A stretch of DNA of 64,000 nt from Phaeobacter piscinae (GTDB lineage: Bacteria; Pseudomonadota; Alphaproteobacteria; Rhodobacterales; Rhodobacteraceae), in the NCBI RefSeq assembly GCF_002407245.1, contig NZ_CP010685.1, positions 1 through 64,000 of the forward strand, given 5' to 3'. The notes beneath the pieces were generated by a model. It had not been told where the DNA came from. It worked only from the letters and a program-made list of their open reading frames with translations, and did not search any database. Position numbers and translations under genes: made by a program. Position 1 is the stretch's first letter. Each line of letters starts with the position of its first letter. Shown one piece after another: positions 46,428 to 54,928 of this stretch.

Positions 46428-47149
46428 TGACGCCTGTAATCACACGCCTTGCCGGGCTGCTGCCGATTCTGGGTCTGCTGGCGCTGACCGCCTGTAGCCG
46501 CGGGCCGGATCAAGCGCCCCTGCAGGTGGAACTGCTGCGCAGCCTTTCTGATAAAGTCAGCGCCCGGCTGTCTGGGGGCAAGGGAAAACAGGCGGCCCGC
46601 CCGCCGCTGACCCGCGCCGGTCTGGATGAAATCAAGGACCCCTATATCGAGGTCACCATCGAGAAAAACGATGTCTTTGCCTATCTGTCGCGCCAGCAGC
46701 TGCGCCGCGATGACAGCCCCGGCACCGTGGCGGTCTGGCGCACCGAGGACAATATCAGCTTGACCCTGCGCAACGGGGTTCTGGTGGCGACGCGCAATCT
46801 TGGCAATGACATCCTGTCCAGCTCAGCGCTGGTCGAAGGAGACACGGGTGGCCCTCTGCGCAGTGGCGCGCGGCGCTATCATATCCGCGGGCTCGACAAT
46901 GGCGCCTGGCAGCTGGATCTGCTCTGCAGCCGCCGAGATCTGGGTGTTGATCCCATCGTGATCGTTGAATTGCGCTACCCCACCCGCCACATCGAGGAAC
47001 GCTGCCATCCCAGCCAGCCGGGACGCAGCGGCGAAATCGTCAATGACTACTGGGTAGATTCGCGCAGTGGCCGGGTCTGGCAATCGCGCCAATGGGCTGG
47101 GCCAAATGTGGGCTATCTGCGCATCCGCCAGCTGACCACCGGTGGCTGA
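46424..47149 (+). CDS. YjbF/GfcB-family lipoprotein
   Basis: A lipoprotein signal (LLPILGLLALTAC, Cys at about residue 24) begins this 241-residue protein. YIEVTIEKNDVFAYLSRQQ and the central IRLTLRNGVLVATR-like segment (SLTLRNGVLVATRNLGNDI) identify the YjbF/GfcB group 4 capsule family. It should sit in the outer membrane facing the periplasm. Coupled to the YjbH-like gene upstream. A YjbG/GfcC-like gene, usual in E. coli yjbEFGH, is missing. Confidence 0.85.
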   Translation: MMTPVITRLAGLLPILGLLALTACSRGPDQAPLQVELLRSLSDKVSARLSGGKGKQAARPPLTRAGLDEIKDPYIEVTIEKNDVFAYLSRQQLRRDDSPGTVAVWRTEDNISLTLRNGVLVATRNLGNDILSSSALVEGDTGGPLRSGARRYHIRGLDNGAWQLDLLCSRRDLGVDPIVIVELRYPTRHIEERCHPSQPGRSGEIVNDYWVDSRSGRVWQSRQWAGPNVGYLRIRQLTTGG

Positions 47150-47331
47150 CCCCAGGTCTGACGCGTTAAAAAACAGGCGGTTTGGGGCCATATCCGCCCA
47201 AATGAGCGATATCTCGGCAACGGCAGAAAAAAAATTTCCAGCCGCCGGGATATTGCTGCTAAAAGCTGCGTTGAATTCACGAGGTAACTCACCTACTCTC
47301 GGCTCAACGGTCTCCAAAGGAGTTTTGGATT

Positions 47332-47538
47332 ATGAACAAGTTCTTCGCAGCATTCGCTCTGGCCACCCTGGCCGCAACCACCACCGCTTCCGCTCAGGAC
47401 CAAGGCACCCCGACCCTGCTCGGCGGCACCGGCCTTGAGCAAGGCACCCTGATCGCGGGCGGCGTTGCCGGTGCGGTCATTCTGGGTGTGATCCTGAACG
47501 ACGACGACGAAACCAGCACCACCACCACAACCAACTGA
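47332..47538 (+). CDS. Small secreted YjbE-like protein
   Basis: 68 residues: signal peptide MNKFFAAFALATLAATTTASA, then a Gly-rich stretch with a hydrophobic core (LIAGGVAGAVILGVIL) and an acidic-to-threonine tail ending DDDETSTTTTTN. The same build (signal, Gly/Ser-rich middle, Thr-rich end) is seen in E. coli YjbE, and the YjbF/YjbH partners precede it. A strong AAAGGAG lies 10 bp before ATG, flanked by a short dyad (CCAAA...TTTTGG) that could mask it. The 182-bp gap suggests its own promoter. Assignment is by architecture and context. Confidence 0.72.
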   Translation: MNKFFAAFALATLAATTTASAQDQGTPTLLGGTGLEQGTLIAGGVAGAVILGVILNDDDETSTTTTTN

Positions 47539-47616
47539 TCATTTGTGATCAGACCGGTGGGGCGGGATCGCAGATCCTGCGCTGACAGCGTCTTATGAAT
47601 GACCATCCTTGGATGG

Positions 47617-47643
47617 AAAAAGCGGGCCACTGGCCCGCTTTTT
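47617..47643. terminator. Bidirectional terminator
   Basis: AAAAAGCGGGC and GCCCGCTTTTT pair perfectly around a 5-nt loop, with A- and T-runs on both sides. It separates the small YjbE-like gene from the converging ABC transporter operon. Confidence 0.92.
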
Positions 47644-47677
47644 GCATTTGGATATTCGGGGTACAGAAGAGGGCCGG

Positions 47678-48433
47678 TCACCCCACCCGGCGCAGGAAGG
47701 CCCGCGTGCGGGGATCCTGCGGCGCATCAAAGATCTGCGCCGGCGGGCCCTGTTCCACAATCCGCCCGCCTTCCATGAACACCACCCGATCGGCAATTTC
47801 GCGGGCAAACTGCATCTCATGGGTGACGATCAGCATGGTCTGGCGCTCTTCGGCGACCTTGTGCATCAGCGCCAGCACCTCGCCCACCCATTCGGGGTCC
47901 AGCGCCGAGGTTGGCTCGTCAAAGAGCATCAGCTCGGCCCCCAGCGCCATCGCCCGGCCAATGCCGACGCGCTGCTGTTGCCCGCCGGACAGGCTGGCGG
48001 GATAGGCATCGGCCTTATCCGCCAGACCGGTCTCTGCCAGGATGTCCAGCGCGCGGGCACGGGCGGCGTCGCGGGGCTGTTTCTGCACGGTGACCAGCGC
48101 CTCCATGATGTTTTCCGCTGCCGTCTTATTGGCAAACAGCGCATAGTTCTGAAACACAAAGGCGGTGCGCCGGCGCAGGGCCAGGATCTCCGCCTTGCTG
48201 GCGCGGGCAGCCTCCACCTCCAGATCGCCGATGCGGATTTGCCCACCGTCCGGTGCATCCAGGAAATTCAGACAGCGCAGCAGCGTCGATTTACCCGTGC
48301 CCGAAGGGCCGATAATGACAATGCGCTCGCCGGGCTTAATGGTCAGGTCGATGCCATCCAGCACCACGCTGTCGCCAAAGGTCTTGCGCAGGCCGGTGAT
48401 GGAAATGGCAGTGTCAGCTTGTGCGTCGTTCAT
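47678..48433 (-). CDS. Polar amino-acid ABC transporter, ATPase (GlnQ/HisP-like)
   Basis: 251 residues with Walker [11 protein letters not shown]-loop [11 protein letters not shown], signature [16 protein letters not shown] and Walker [15 protein letters not shown], all close to GlnQ/HisP. It energises uptake through the permease encoded just upstream, with which it overlaps by ATGA. The last gene of a substrate-binding protein, permease, ATPase operon ending at the terminator at 47617. Confidence 0.93.
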   Translation of the reverse strand: MNDAQADTAISITGLRKTFGDSVVLDGIDLTIKPGERIVIIGPSGTGKSTLLRCLNFLDAPDGGQIRIGDLEVEAARASKAEILALRRRTAFVFQNYALFANKTAAENIMEALVTVQKQPRDAARARALDILAETGLADKADAYPASLSGGQQQRVGIGRAMALGAELMLFDEPTSALDPEWVGEVLALMHKVAEERQTMLIVTHEMQFAREIADRVVFMEGGRIVEQGPPAQIFDAPQDPRTRAFLRRVG

Positions 48434-49104
48434 CGTGCATAGGCCTTGTTCAGATGTGTCTCCAACAGCCGCTGCACCAGCGACAGCGCCTCCACCAGAA
48501 TCCAGTAGATCACCGCCACCACCAGGAAGGCCTCAAAATAAAGGAAACTGCCGGCCGCCTCTTTCTGGGTGGCACCCATCATTTCCGTGACCCCAAGGGT
48601 AAACGCCAGCGAGGTGCCCTTGATCATGTCGATGAAATAATTGACCAGCGTCGGCGCCGCGATCCGGGCCGCCTGCGGCAGCACGATACGGCGCATCATC
48701 TGGCCACGGGTCATGCCGATCGACTGCGCCGCCTCCCATTGGCTGCGATCCACCCCGAGGATGGCGGCGCGGATGCTTTCGGCCATATAGGCGGCAAAAT
48801 GCAGGGTCAGCCCCATGATCGCCGCACTGACCCCATTGATCTGGGTCAGCACCGACAGCACCTGCGGCAGCCCGTAGTAGAACAGGAACAGCTGCACCAG
48901 CAGCGGCGTGCCGCGAAAGAAGCTGATGAACAGCACCACCAGCTGATCCAGCACCGGGATCCGCAGCACCCGCTCCACCGCCAGAAGCGACGCCAGCACC
49001 AAGGCCAGCGCCATCGCCACCACCGCCATGAACAGTGTCAGCGGCACATAGCTGAGCAGCACCGGCACCAGGCCCAGCATATAGGCGATGTCCAACCCCT
49101 GCAT
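48430..49104 (-). CDS. Polar amino-acid ABC transporter, permease
   Basis: 224 residues with five predicted membrane helices and the HisM/GlnP-type loop [20 protein letters not shown] followed by [17 protein letters not shown], which docks the ATPase. Only one permease gene is present, so a homodimeric channel is expected. It lies 8 bp after the binding-protein gene. Confidence 0.92.
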   Translation of the reverse strand: MQGLDIAYMLGLVPVLLSYVPLTLFMAVVAMALALVLASLLAVERVLRIPVLDQLVVLFISFFRGTPLLVQLFLFYYGLPQVLSVLTQINGVSAAIMGLTLHFAAYMAESIRAAILGVDRSQWEAAQSIGMTRGQMMRRIVLPQAARIAAPTLVNYFIDMIKGTSLAFTLGVTEMMGATQKEAAGSFLYFEAFLVVAVIYWILVEALSLVQRLLETHLNKAYAR

Positions 49105-49112
49105 TTACCGGC

Positions 49113-49889
49113 TCACTTCTCAGCCGGGGCGGAAACCGCCGTAATATCGGTGCCGAACCATTTTTGCGAGATGTCCGCCAGCTTGCCGGTCTCGCGCAGC
49201 GTGCTCAGCGCCGCATCCACCCGGTCGCGCAGCGCCAGGCTGTCTGCGTCCTGACGGAACGGCAGCGCATTGCGGATCTCGGAGAACGGCGCCCCCGCCA
49301 GCGCCAGCGGCAGCGGGCTTTCCTGGATCAGCTGGGCCGAGGACACCCGGTCCATCACAAAGGCATCGACCCGCCCCAGAGCCGTATCCTGAGCGATATT
49401 GGCCTCATAGGTTTTGATCTCGATCTTGTCGGCCTGCGGCAGCTCCCGCAGCAGTTGTTCGAAATTGGAGCCCAGATTCACCGCCACGGTCTTGCCCGCC
49501 AGATCATCCGGGCCTGCGATGCTGTCCTCATTGCCGCGTTTCACCACCACCTGCGCGCCGTCGATGACATAGGCCTGGGTAAAGGCAAATTTGGCGCTGC
49601 GCTCCGGCGTGATGGTGATCTGGTTGGCGATGGTGTCGATGCGGTCGGATTCCAGCGCGCCAATCAGGCCGGAAAACGACATGGTGACAAATTCCACCTC
49701 CAGACCGGTTTCCTCGGCCACGGCGTTCATCACATCCACCTCAAACCCCTGCAGCACGTCCTGACGCACAAAGGTGAAGGGAAAATAGCCACCCGACATG
49801 CCCACACGCAGCGTGTCAGAGGCAAAAGCGGACGATGCGGCAGTCAGGCTCGCAGCGGCGGCCGCGGCCCAGGCAAATGTTTTCATCAT
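49113..49889 (-). CDS. Polar amino-acid ABC transporter, periplasmic binding protein
   Basis: 258 residues; signal peptide ending SSAFA, then TLRVGMSGGYFPFTFV and LQGFEVDVMNAVAEETGLEV, the opening of family 3 solute-binding proteins. FSGLIGALESDRIDTIANQ and DDLAGKTVAVNLGSNFEQLL are also typical. The ligand cannot be read from sequence. ATG 49889 has AAAGGA 9 bp upstream. It lies 245 bp after the NRPS stop on the same strand, so a link to NRPS precursor supply is possible but unsupported. Confidence 0.92.
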   Translation of the reverse strand: MMKTFAWAAAAAASLTAASSAFASDTLRVGMSGGYFPFTFVRQDVLQGFEVDVMNAVAEETGLEVEFVTMSFSGLIGALESDRIDTIANQITITPERSAKFAFTQAYVIDGAQVVVKRGNEDSIAGPDDLAGKTVAVNLGSNFEQLLRELPQADKIEIKTYEANIAQDTALGRVDAFVMDRVSSAQLIQESPLPLALAGAPFSEIRNALPFRQDADSLALRDRVDAALSTLRETGKLADISQKWFGTDITAVSAPAEK

Positions 49890-50134
49890 GTCAGAGATTC
49901 CTTTTCTTTTCCGCCCCGACCTAATCCCCCTGACGTCGGGGACCAAGATGTCGCGGCACTGACCATGGCAAATAAGCCCGCCTGTTCGCAGGCAGGCCAC
50001 GGGCGGGGGATCGGTTCACATGACAGACGCCGCAAAGCGGGAGTTTGTTCCCCCAGCGGGCGTGTTTTTGCGGATTTGTTCTGATCAGGGCAGAGAAAAA
50101 TCCAGGATCCACGGCGGATCCGCTGCCGCCTTGG

Positions 50135-53100
50135 TCAGGCCTGTCCTTTGATCCCTGATTCATGCGGATCCGGGCGCTGCATGATGCGGGCCATATGCCG
50201 GGCCATATCCTGCACATTCGGCTCCTGCAGGATCGACAGATGGGAGCCCGGCACCTCGATCAGCTCAAACCCTGCCGCCGCCACCGGCGCCCAGCCCAGC
50301 CCCTGACGCAGCCCCTCGGGACTGTCAAAGAGATCATCGCCGGCCCGGAACACGGTCAGCGGTGTGGCCAGCGGTTCCGGCGTGTAACGCTCCACCGATT
50401 GCTGGTTGGCCGCGATCAGCGCCTCGATCGACAGCGCGCCACCGCCGCCGGTCCATTCCAGCCGCCGCCGTTCAAAGGAGTTGCGCAAGGTCTCAATCCG
50501 GTGGCGGGCCACATGGCCCAGATAGGCCGGTCCCATGCGCCGGAGCAGCCCCAGATGGGCGCCCAGTCTGGCCCGCCCCTGCACCCGGCTGCGCCCGGCC
50601 GGGCCTTCGGCATCAAACAGCGCCACCAATCCCAAGTCGCGCCCCGCCGCCAGCAGCTGACGGGCCAGTTCAAAGGCAAAATAACTGCCCAGGGACACTG
50701 CCGCCAGATGCACAACTCCGCTGGGGTAATGGGTCTGGATTTCCTCCAGATACAGTTTTGCGGTGGCGCGCACCCCGGTGGGGGTGCGGCTGTCCAACAG
50801 GCCGATGCTCAGCCCATAGACCGGCTGGTCCGGGCCAAGCGCAGCAGCCAGCGGGCGATAGAATTCCTCGTTGCGACCCAGCACATGAACGCCAAACAAC
50901 GGCGCGCGCGCGCCACCGTCCTGAATGATCACCAGGTGATCGGGCAGGGTGTGGCCCTCCGGTGTTTCCGGGCTGTCACCGTCCCCATCTCCCGGGCTCA
51001 GCGCGTCCGCCAGCGCCCGCGGGCTGGGGGTCAGATGCAGCGCCGCCAGGCTCAGCCGCTGGCCCAGTTCCGCCTCGATCCGGCCAATCAGCCGCATCGC
51101 CAGCAGCGAGTGGCCGCCGCGATCATAGAAACTGTCATCCACGCCCAGATCCGGCTGGCCCAGCAGATCCGCCATCATCGCCATCAGCTGCTGCGCCAGT
51201 GGCGAGGGCGGGGCGCTGGTGTCAAGCGCCGCGCCGCCGTTGCGGCGCAGGCGCAGGCCGCTTGAGGCCTGTGTCGGCGCGGGCAGGGCAGCCATGTCGA
51301 TCTTGCCGCCGGCGGTGCGGGGAAATGCCGCCACCGGCACCAGCGCCGGGCGCATATGGGCGGGCAGATCGCGCTGCACCACCTGTTGCAGCGCCGCCAG
51401 ATCCGGGCGGGTATCGCCAGCCCTTTCTTCGGTGCCAGCTTCTCCGGCCTCCCGAAGGCCCCGCACCCAACAGCAGAGCTGCGCCGCCGGGCTGTCCTTG
51501 CCATGCACCGCCACCAGCGCCTGCAGCTGCGGATAGGCGCGCTCCAGCACCTGCTCCACATGGCGCAGATCAATGCGAAAGCCGCGCAGTTTCACCTGCC
51601 GGTCCTGCCGCCCGAGAAAGGCCAGCGTGCCATCCCCGCGCCAGGCCGCGCGATCACCGGTGCGATAGATCCGGGCGGCGGGGCAGCTTGTGTGGTGCCC
51701 GCCGCCCGTATTCTGCGGCGCAAAGGGATCGGGTCGAAACGCCTTTGCGGTGTCCTCCGGGCGGCCGATATAGCCATCGCTCACCGCCGGGCCCCCAATC
51801 CACAGATCCCCCGCGACCCCCGCCGGGGCGAGACTGCCATCCGCCGCCAGCACATAGGCGCGGGCATGGGCGGTGGGGCGGCCGATGGGGACATCTTCAT
51901 GCGCCTTCACAGGGTAGCCCTGATCCAGACCCGGATCATGCAGCGTACAGGTGATGGTGGTTTCTGTCGGCCCATAGCCATTGAGCCAGCGCACCCCCGG
52001 CACCAGCTGCTGCCAGCGCGCCAGGGACTGCGGGTTGACCTGCTCGCCGCCGACGATCACCAGCCGCACCGAAGGTGGCAGGCTGCGGCCACTGTCGGCC
52101 ATCACATCACAGAGCACATGCCAGAAGGCGGTCGGCAGATTGAGCACCGTCAGCTCCAGCGCCGCCACCCGGTCCAGAAACAGCCCCGGTGCCCCGATCA
52201 TATCCGGCGCGCGCAGCACCACGCAGGCGCCAGCCAACAGGCTCGGCAGCACCTCCTCAATGGCCACATCAAAGGACAGGCTGGCAAATTGCAGCATCCG
52301 GTCACTGCTCTGCAACTCAAAGGCGGCGGTGATGGCGCTGGCATGGGCCAGCAACGCCCGCATCGGCACCCGCACCCCCTTGGGTTTTCCCGTGGAGCCG
52401 GAGGTGTAGATCACATAGGCCAGCCGCCCCGGGTCCGGGGCAGGCCGCAGCGGCCTGTCCGGCTGTTCCGATAGCTCAGACCCCGCATCAGGCGCCACCC
52501 AGACCACCCCTTCCGGGGTCAGGGCAGCGTCGTGCCCATGTGCAGATTTCCCTTTATCAGAGCCTATATCAGGCCCTGATACCGTGCCGTAATCCGGCCC
52601 GCCAATGCCCAGCCTGGTGCCGCTGTCCTGCAACATATGGGCAATCACCGCAGCCGGGTAGGTCGGGTCCACCGGCAGGAAGCCGGCGCCGACCTTCAGC
52701 ACCGCCAGCATGGCAATGATGAACTCCGGGCTGCGCGGCAGGCAGATGGCGATGATATCCCCGGCCGTGGCCCCCCGCGCCTGCAGGACCACCGCCAGAC
52801 GATCCGCGCGGGCCTGTAGATCGGCATGGCTCAGAACCGCGCCGTCGGGGGCCATCTGCAGCGCCGGGGCCTCCGGCATCCGCGCCGCCGTGGCCTCCAG
52901 CCGGGTTGCCATGCAGGGCGGGGCGGCCGCCATCTCCCGCGCCAGAACCTGCGCCAGCGCCGGATCCGGACGGCCCTGTTGCAACAGCTGGGTCGCCTCG
53001 GCCTCCGGCAACATCTCCAGATCGCGCAGCGCCATATCCGCAGGGGCCGTGGCCAGGCTCTGCAGCAGCTGACACAGATGGTCCAGCATGTGCGCCACCT

Positions 53101-54526
53101 GGCTGGTCGGCAAAACTTCGGGGTCATATTCCAGCATCAAAAGCGGCTGCTCATCACCATAGACCGCCAGCGTCAGCGGCATCGCCCCCTCTTCGCGCAG
53201 CTCCACCCGGCGCTGGGTCCAGGGGCTGTCGTCCTTTCCCCCCAGGCTGCGCATCCGCGCATTCAGGCTGTCGCGTTCAAACATCACCATGGTGTCAAAC
53301 AGCGGCACGCTGCCCGGCAGCCCGCACCAGCGGCGCATATCCGCCAGCGAGGCCTGTTCATGCGGGCGCAGCGCCACCGCATCGCGGCGCAGCGCCGACA
53401 ACAGCCCGTCCACAGTTGTGGCCCCGGACAGATGCAGATGCAGGGGCACCGTATTGATCAGACAGCCCACCGTGCGCCCGCAGCCTTCCAAAAGATAGCG
53501 CCCCGACCGGGTGACCCCGAAGACAGCGCTTTCCCGGCCGCTCCAGCGCGCCACCAGCAGCCCCCAGGCGGCATGGATCATATTGGCCAGGGTGGCCGGT
53601 CCTGCGTCATTCTCTGTCGCAACCCCACCGGCCCGCTGCACCAGCGCGCGGCGCAACTCAGCCGGCAGCTGCCGCCGCAGGATCTGCTTGCGGCCATGGC
53701 CCGCCGCATCCGGTGCTGCCACAGCAGGCCGATCATCCGACCCGATCAGCCGGGCAATCTGGTTCGGGGTTTCAAACCCGTCCAGATGCGCCCGGAAAAA
53801 CGCCTGGCTGGCCGGCTGTTCGGACACCTGCGCCACCGCCGGACTAAAGGCATCAAAGCCGGTCACAGGCGCCGTGGCGGCAGGCAGCTCGCCCCCAATG
53901 AGCGCCGCAAAGACATCTTCCAGCACCACCGCCATACTGCGGCCATCGACCAGCACATGGTGAATGGTCCAGACCATCACCGATCGGTTCGCCCCCAGCC
54001 GCGCCAGCATCACCCGCCAGGACACCGCCTGTTCCAGCGCGCAGCCCCGATTGCGATCCTCGCTGAGAAACTGCTCCAGCCGCTCCGCCTGATCCTCCGC
54101 CTCCAGCCCCTGCCAGTCCTGTGTCTCCACCCTGATCTGATCGGTGGCCGCATCCACATCCGCGACCTGCAAGACCGGCAGCGGACGGCCCTGCCACAAC
54201 ACCGCACTGCGCAGCACCGGATGACGCGCGCAGACCTGCTGCCAGGCCAGCCGCAGCGCCCTTGGATCTGGCGCTTCGGCGTCCAGATGCACCACGATCT
54301 GTTCCAGATTGACCCAAGGTCTGCCCGCGGCGGCGCTTTCATACAGCAGCCCCTGCTGCATCGGGGTCAGCGCGATTTCCTGACCGCTGCTGTGACCATG
54401 GTTGCGCTCTCTGGATCCTTCGGCGGGGGGGGCGGTGCCAGTCTCAAAGGACGCTTGCGTCGCGGCCCGGACGTCGGGTTGGGCCGAAGATGGCGCCTGT
54501 GGCTGGGCCTGCGAAAGATCACTCAT
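50135..54526 (-). CDS. Single-module nonribosomal peptide synthetase (C-A-T-TE)
   Basis: 1463 residues. Condensation domain about 45-480, with HHVLVDG at 189-195. Adenylation domain about 520-1080: YTSGSTGKPKG at 707-717, YGPTE at 851-855, YRTGD, LRGFRIDLRH and the Lys in RTAGGKID. Carrier domain with DRGGHSLL, its phosphopantetheine Ser at about 1140. Thioesterase about 1190-1450, with the nucleophile Ser in AAVSLGS (about 1278), so the first elbow Gly is Ala. The pocket residues read by alignment to GrsA are roughly D-V-E-N-V-V-G-I. The upstream donor for the C domain is not encoded here. ATG 54526 follows GGGGG. The product is unknown; it could be a small amide or a tailoring group. Confidence 0.93.
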   Translation of the reverse strand: MSDLSQAQPQAPSSAQPDVRAATQASFETGTAPPAEGSRERNHGHSSGQEIALTPMQQGLLYESAAAGRPWVNLEQIVVHLDAEAPDPRALRLAWQQVCARHPVLRSAVLWQGRPLPVLQVADVDAATDQIRVETQDWQGLEAEDQAERLEQFLSEDRNRGCALEQAVSWRVMLARLGANRSVMVWTIHHVLVDGRSMAVVLEDVFAALIGGELPAATAPVTGFDAFSPAVAQVSEQPASQAFFRAHLDGFETPNQIARLIGSDDRPAVAAPDAAGHGRKQILRRQLPAELRRALVQRAGGVATENDAGPATLANMIHAAWGLLVARWSGRESAVFGVTRSGRYLLEGCGRTVGCLINTVPLHLHLSGATTVDGLLSALRRDAVALRPHEQASLADMRRWCGLPGSVPLFDTMVMFERDSLNARMRSLGGKDDSPWTQRRVELREEGAMPLTLAVYGDEQPLLMLEYDPEVLPTSQVAHMLDHLCQLLQSLATAPADMALRDLEMLPEAEATQLLQQGRPDPALAQVLAREMAAAPPCMATRLEATAARMPEAPALQMAPDGAVLSHADLQARADRLAVVLQARGATAGDIIAICLPRSPEFIIAMLAVLKVGAGFLPVDPTYPAAVIAHMLQDSGTRLGIGGPDYGTVSGPDIGSDKGKSAHGHDAALTPEGVVWVAPDAGSELSEQPDRPLRPAPDPGRLAYVIYTSGSTGKPKGVRVPMRALLAHASAITAAFELQSSDRMLQFASLSFDVAIEEVLPSLLAGACVVLRAPDMIGAPGLFLDRVAALELTVLNLPTAFWHVLCDVMADSGRSLPPSVRLVIVGGEQVNPQSLARWQQLVPGVRWLNGYGPTETTITCTLHDPGLDQGYPVKAHEDVPIGRPTAHARAYVLAADGSLAPAGVAGDLWIGGPAVSDGYIGRPEDTAKAFRPDPFAPQNTGGGHHTSCPAARIYRTGDRAAWRGDGTLAFLGRQDRQVKLRGFRIDLRHVEQVLERAYPQLQALVAVHGKDSPAAQLCCWVRGLREAGEAGTEERAGDTRPDLAALQQVVQRDLPAHMRPALVPVAAFPRTAGGKIDMAALPAPTQASSGLRLRRNGGAALDTSAPPSPLAQQLMAMMADLLGQPDLGVDDSFYDRGGHSLLAMRLIGRIEAELGQRLSLAALHLTPSPRALADALSPGDGDGDSPETPEGHTLPDHLVIIQDGGARAPLFGVHVLGRNEEFYRPLAAALGPDQPVYGLSIGLLDSRTPTGVRATAKLYLEEIQTHYPSGVVHLAAVSLGSYFAFELARQLLAAGRDLGLVALFDAEGPAGRSRVQGRARLGAHLGLLRRMGPAYLGHVARHRIETLRNSFERRRLEWTGGGGALSIEALIAANQQSVERYTPEPLATPLTVFRAGDDLFDSPEGLRQGLGWAPVAAAGFELIEVPGSHLSILQEPNVQDMARHMARIMQRPDPHESGIKGQA

Positions 54527-54928
54527 GATGCCCCCTACCTGACACCGGGCTTGGGCCAACCCGGGCCATACTTCTTCATGCTGTGCCGCCCCCGGATCAC
54601 CCGGGTATCACGTCACTCTTAATATCCACTTTTTAGCGGTCCCCTCAGGCCAGGATCACCCCCATGATCCCCGCCGCAGACCCAAGGATACCAGACCCGG
54701 GGACGGGCAAGCAACAAAACACCACCGGATTGCACTCACATCTCTGCCCGCCGCCTCATACCCGCAGCCATGCGGCCCGCGCCTGTGAATGGCTCAGAAC
54801 CCCTTAATCCATCTTATGTTAAATAAAAACATATAGGCCTGATATCTGCAGAGAGCAGATGCACAATAAAGGGCCGCTCGTGAGAGCGGCCCTTTATTGT
54901 TCACAGTTCCGGTCGGGCGGGGTGCGGA
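54527..54928. other. Intergenic region upstream of the NRPS gene
   Basis: 402 bp without a gene. The part at 54600-54850 is A+T-richer (for example TTATGTTAAATAAAAACATA) and should hold the NRPS promoter on the minus strand. A 6-bp hairpin ATCTGC / GCAGAT (54844-54860) directly precedes the terminator at 54863. Confidence 0.5.
54863..54900. terminator. Strong hairpin terminator
   Basis: ACAATAAAGGGCCGCTC and its exact complement form a 17-bp stem around the loop GTGA. It lies 29 bp past the stop of the pyruvyltransferase-like gene, isolating that gene from the NRPS gene on the same strand. Confidence 0.9.

Noticed and set aside
52826..54622. 598-codon plus-strand frame over the NRPS gene
   Set aside because: Antisense shadow of the condensation and adenylation domains; no motif or start signal.
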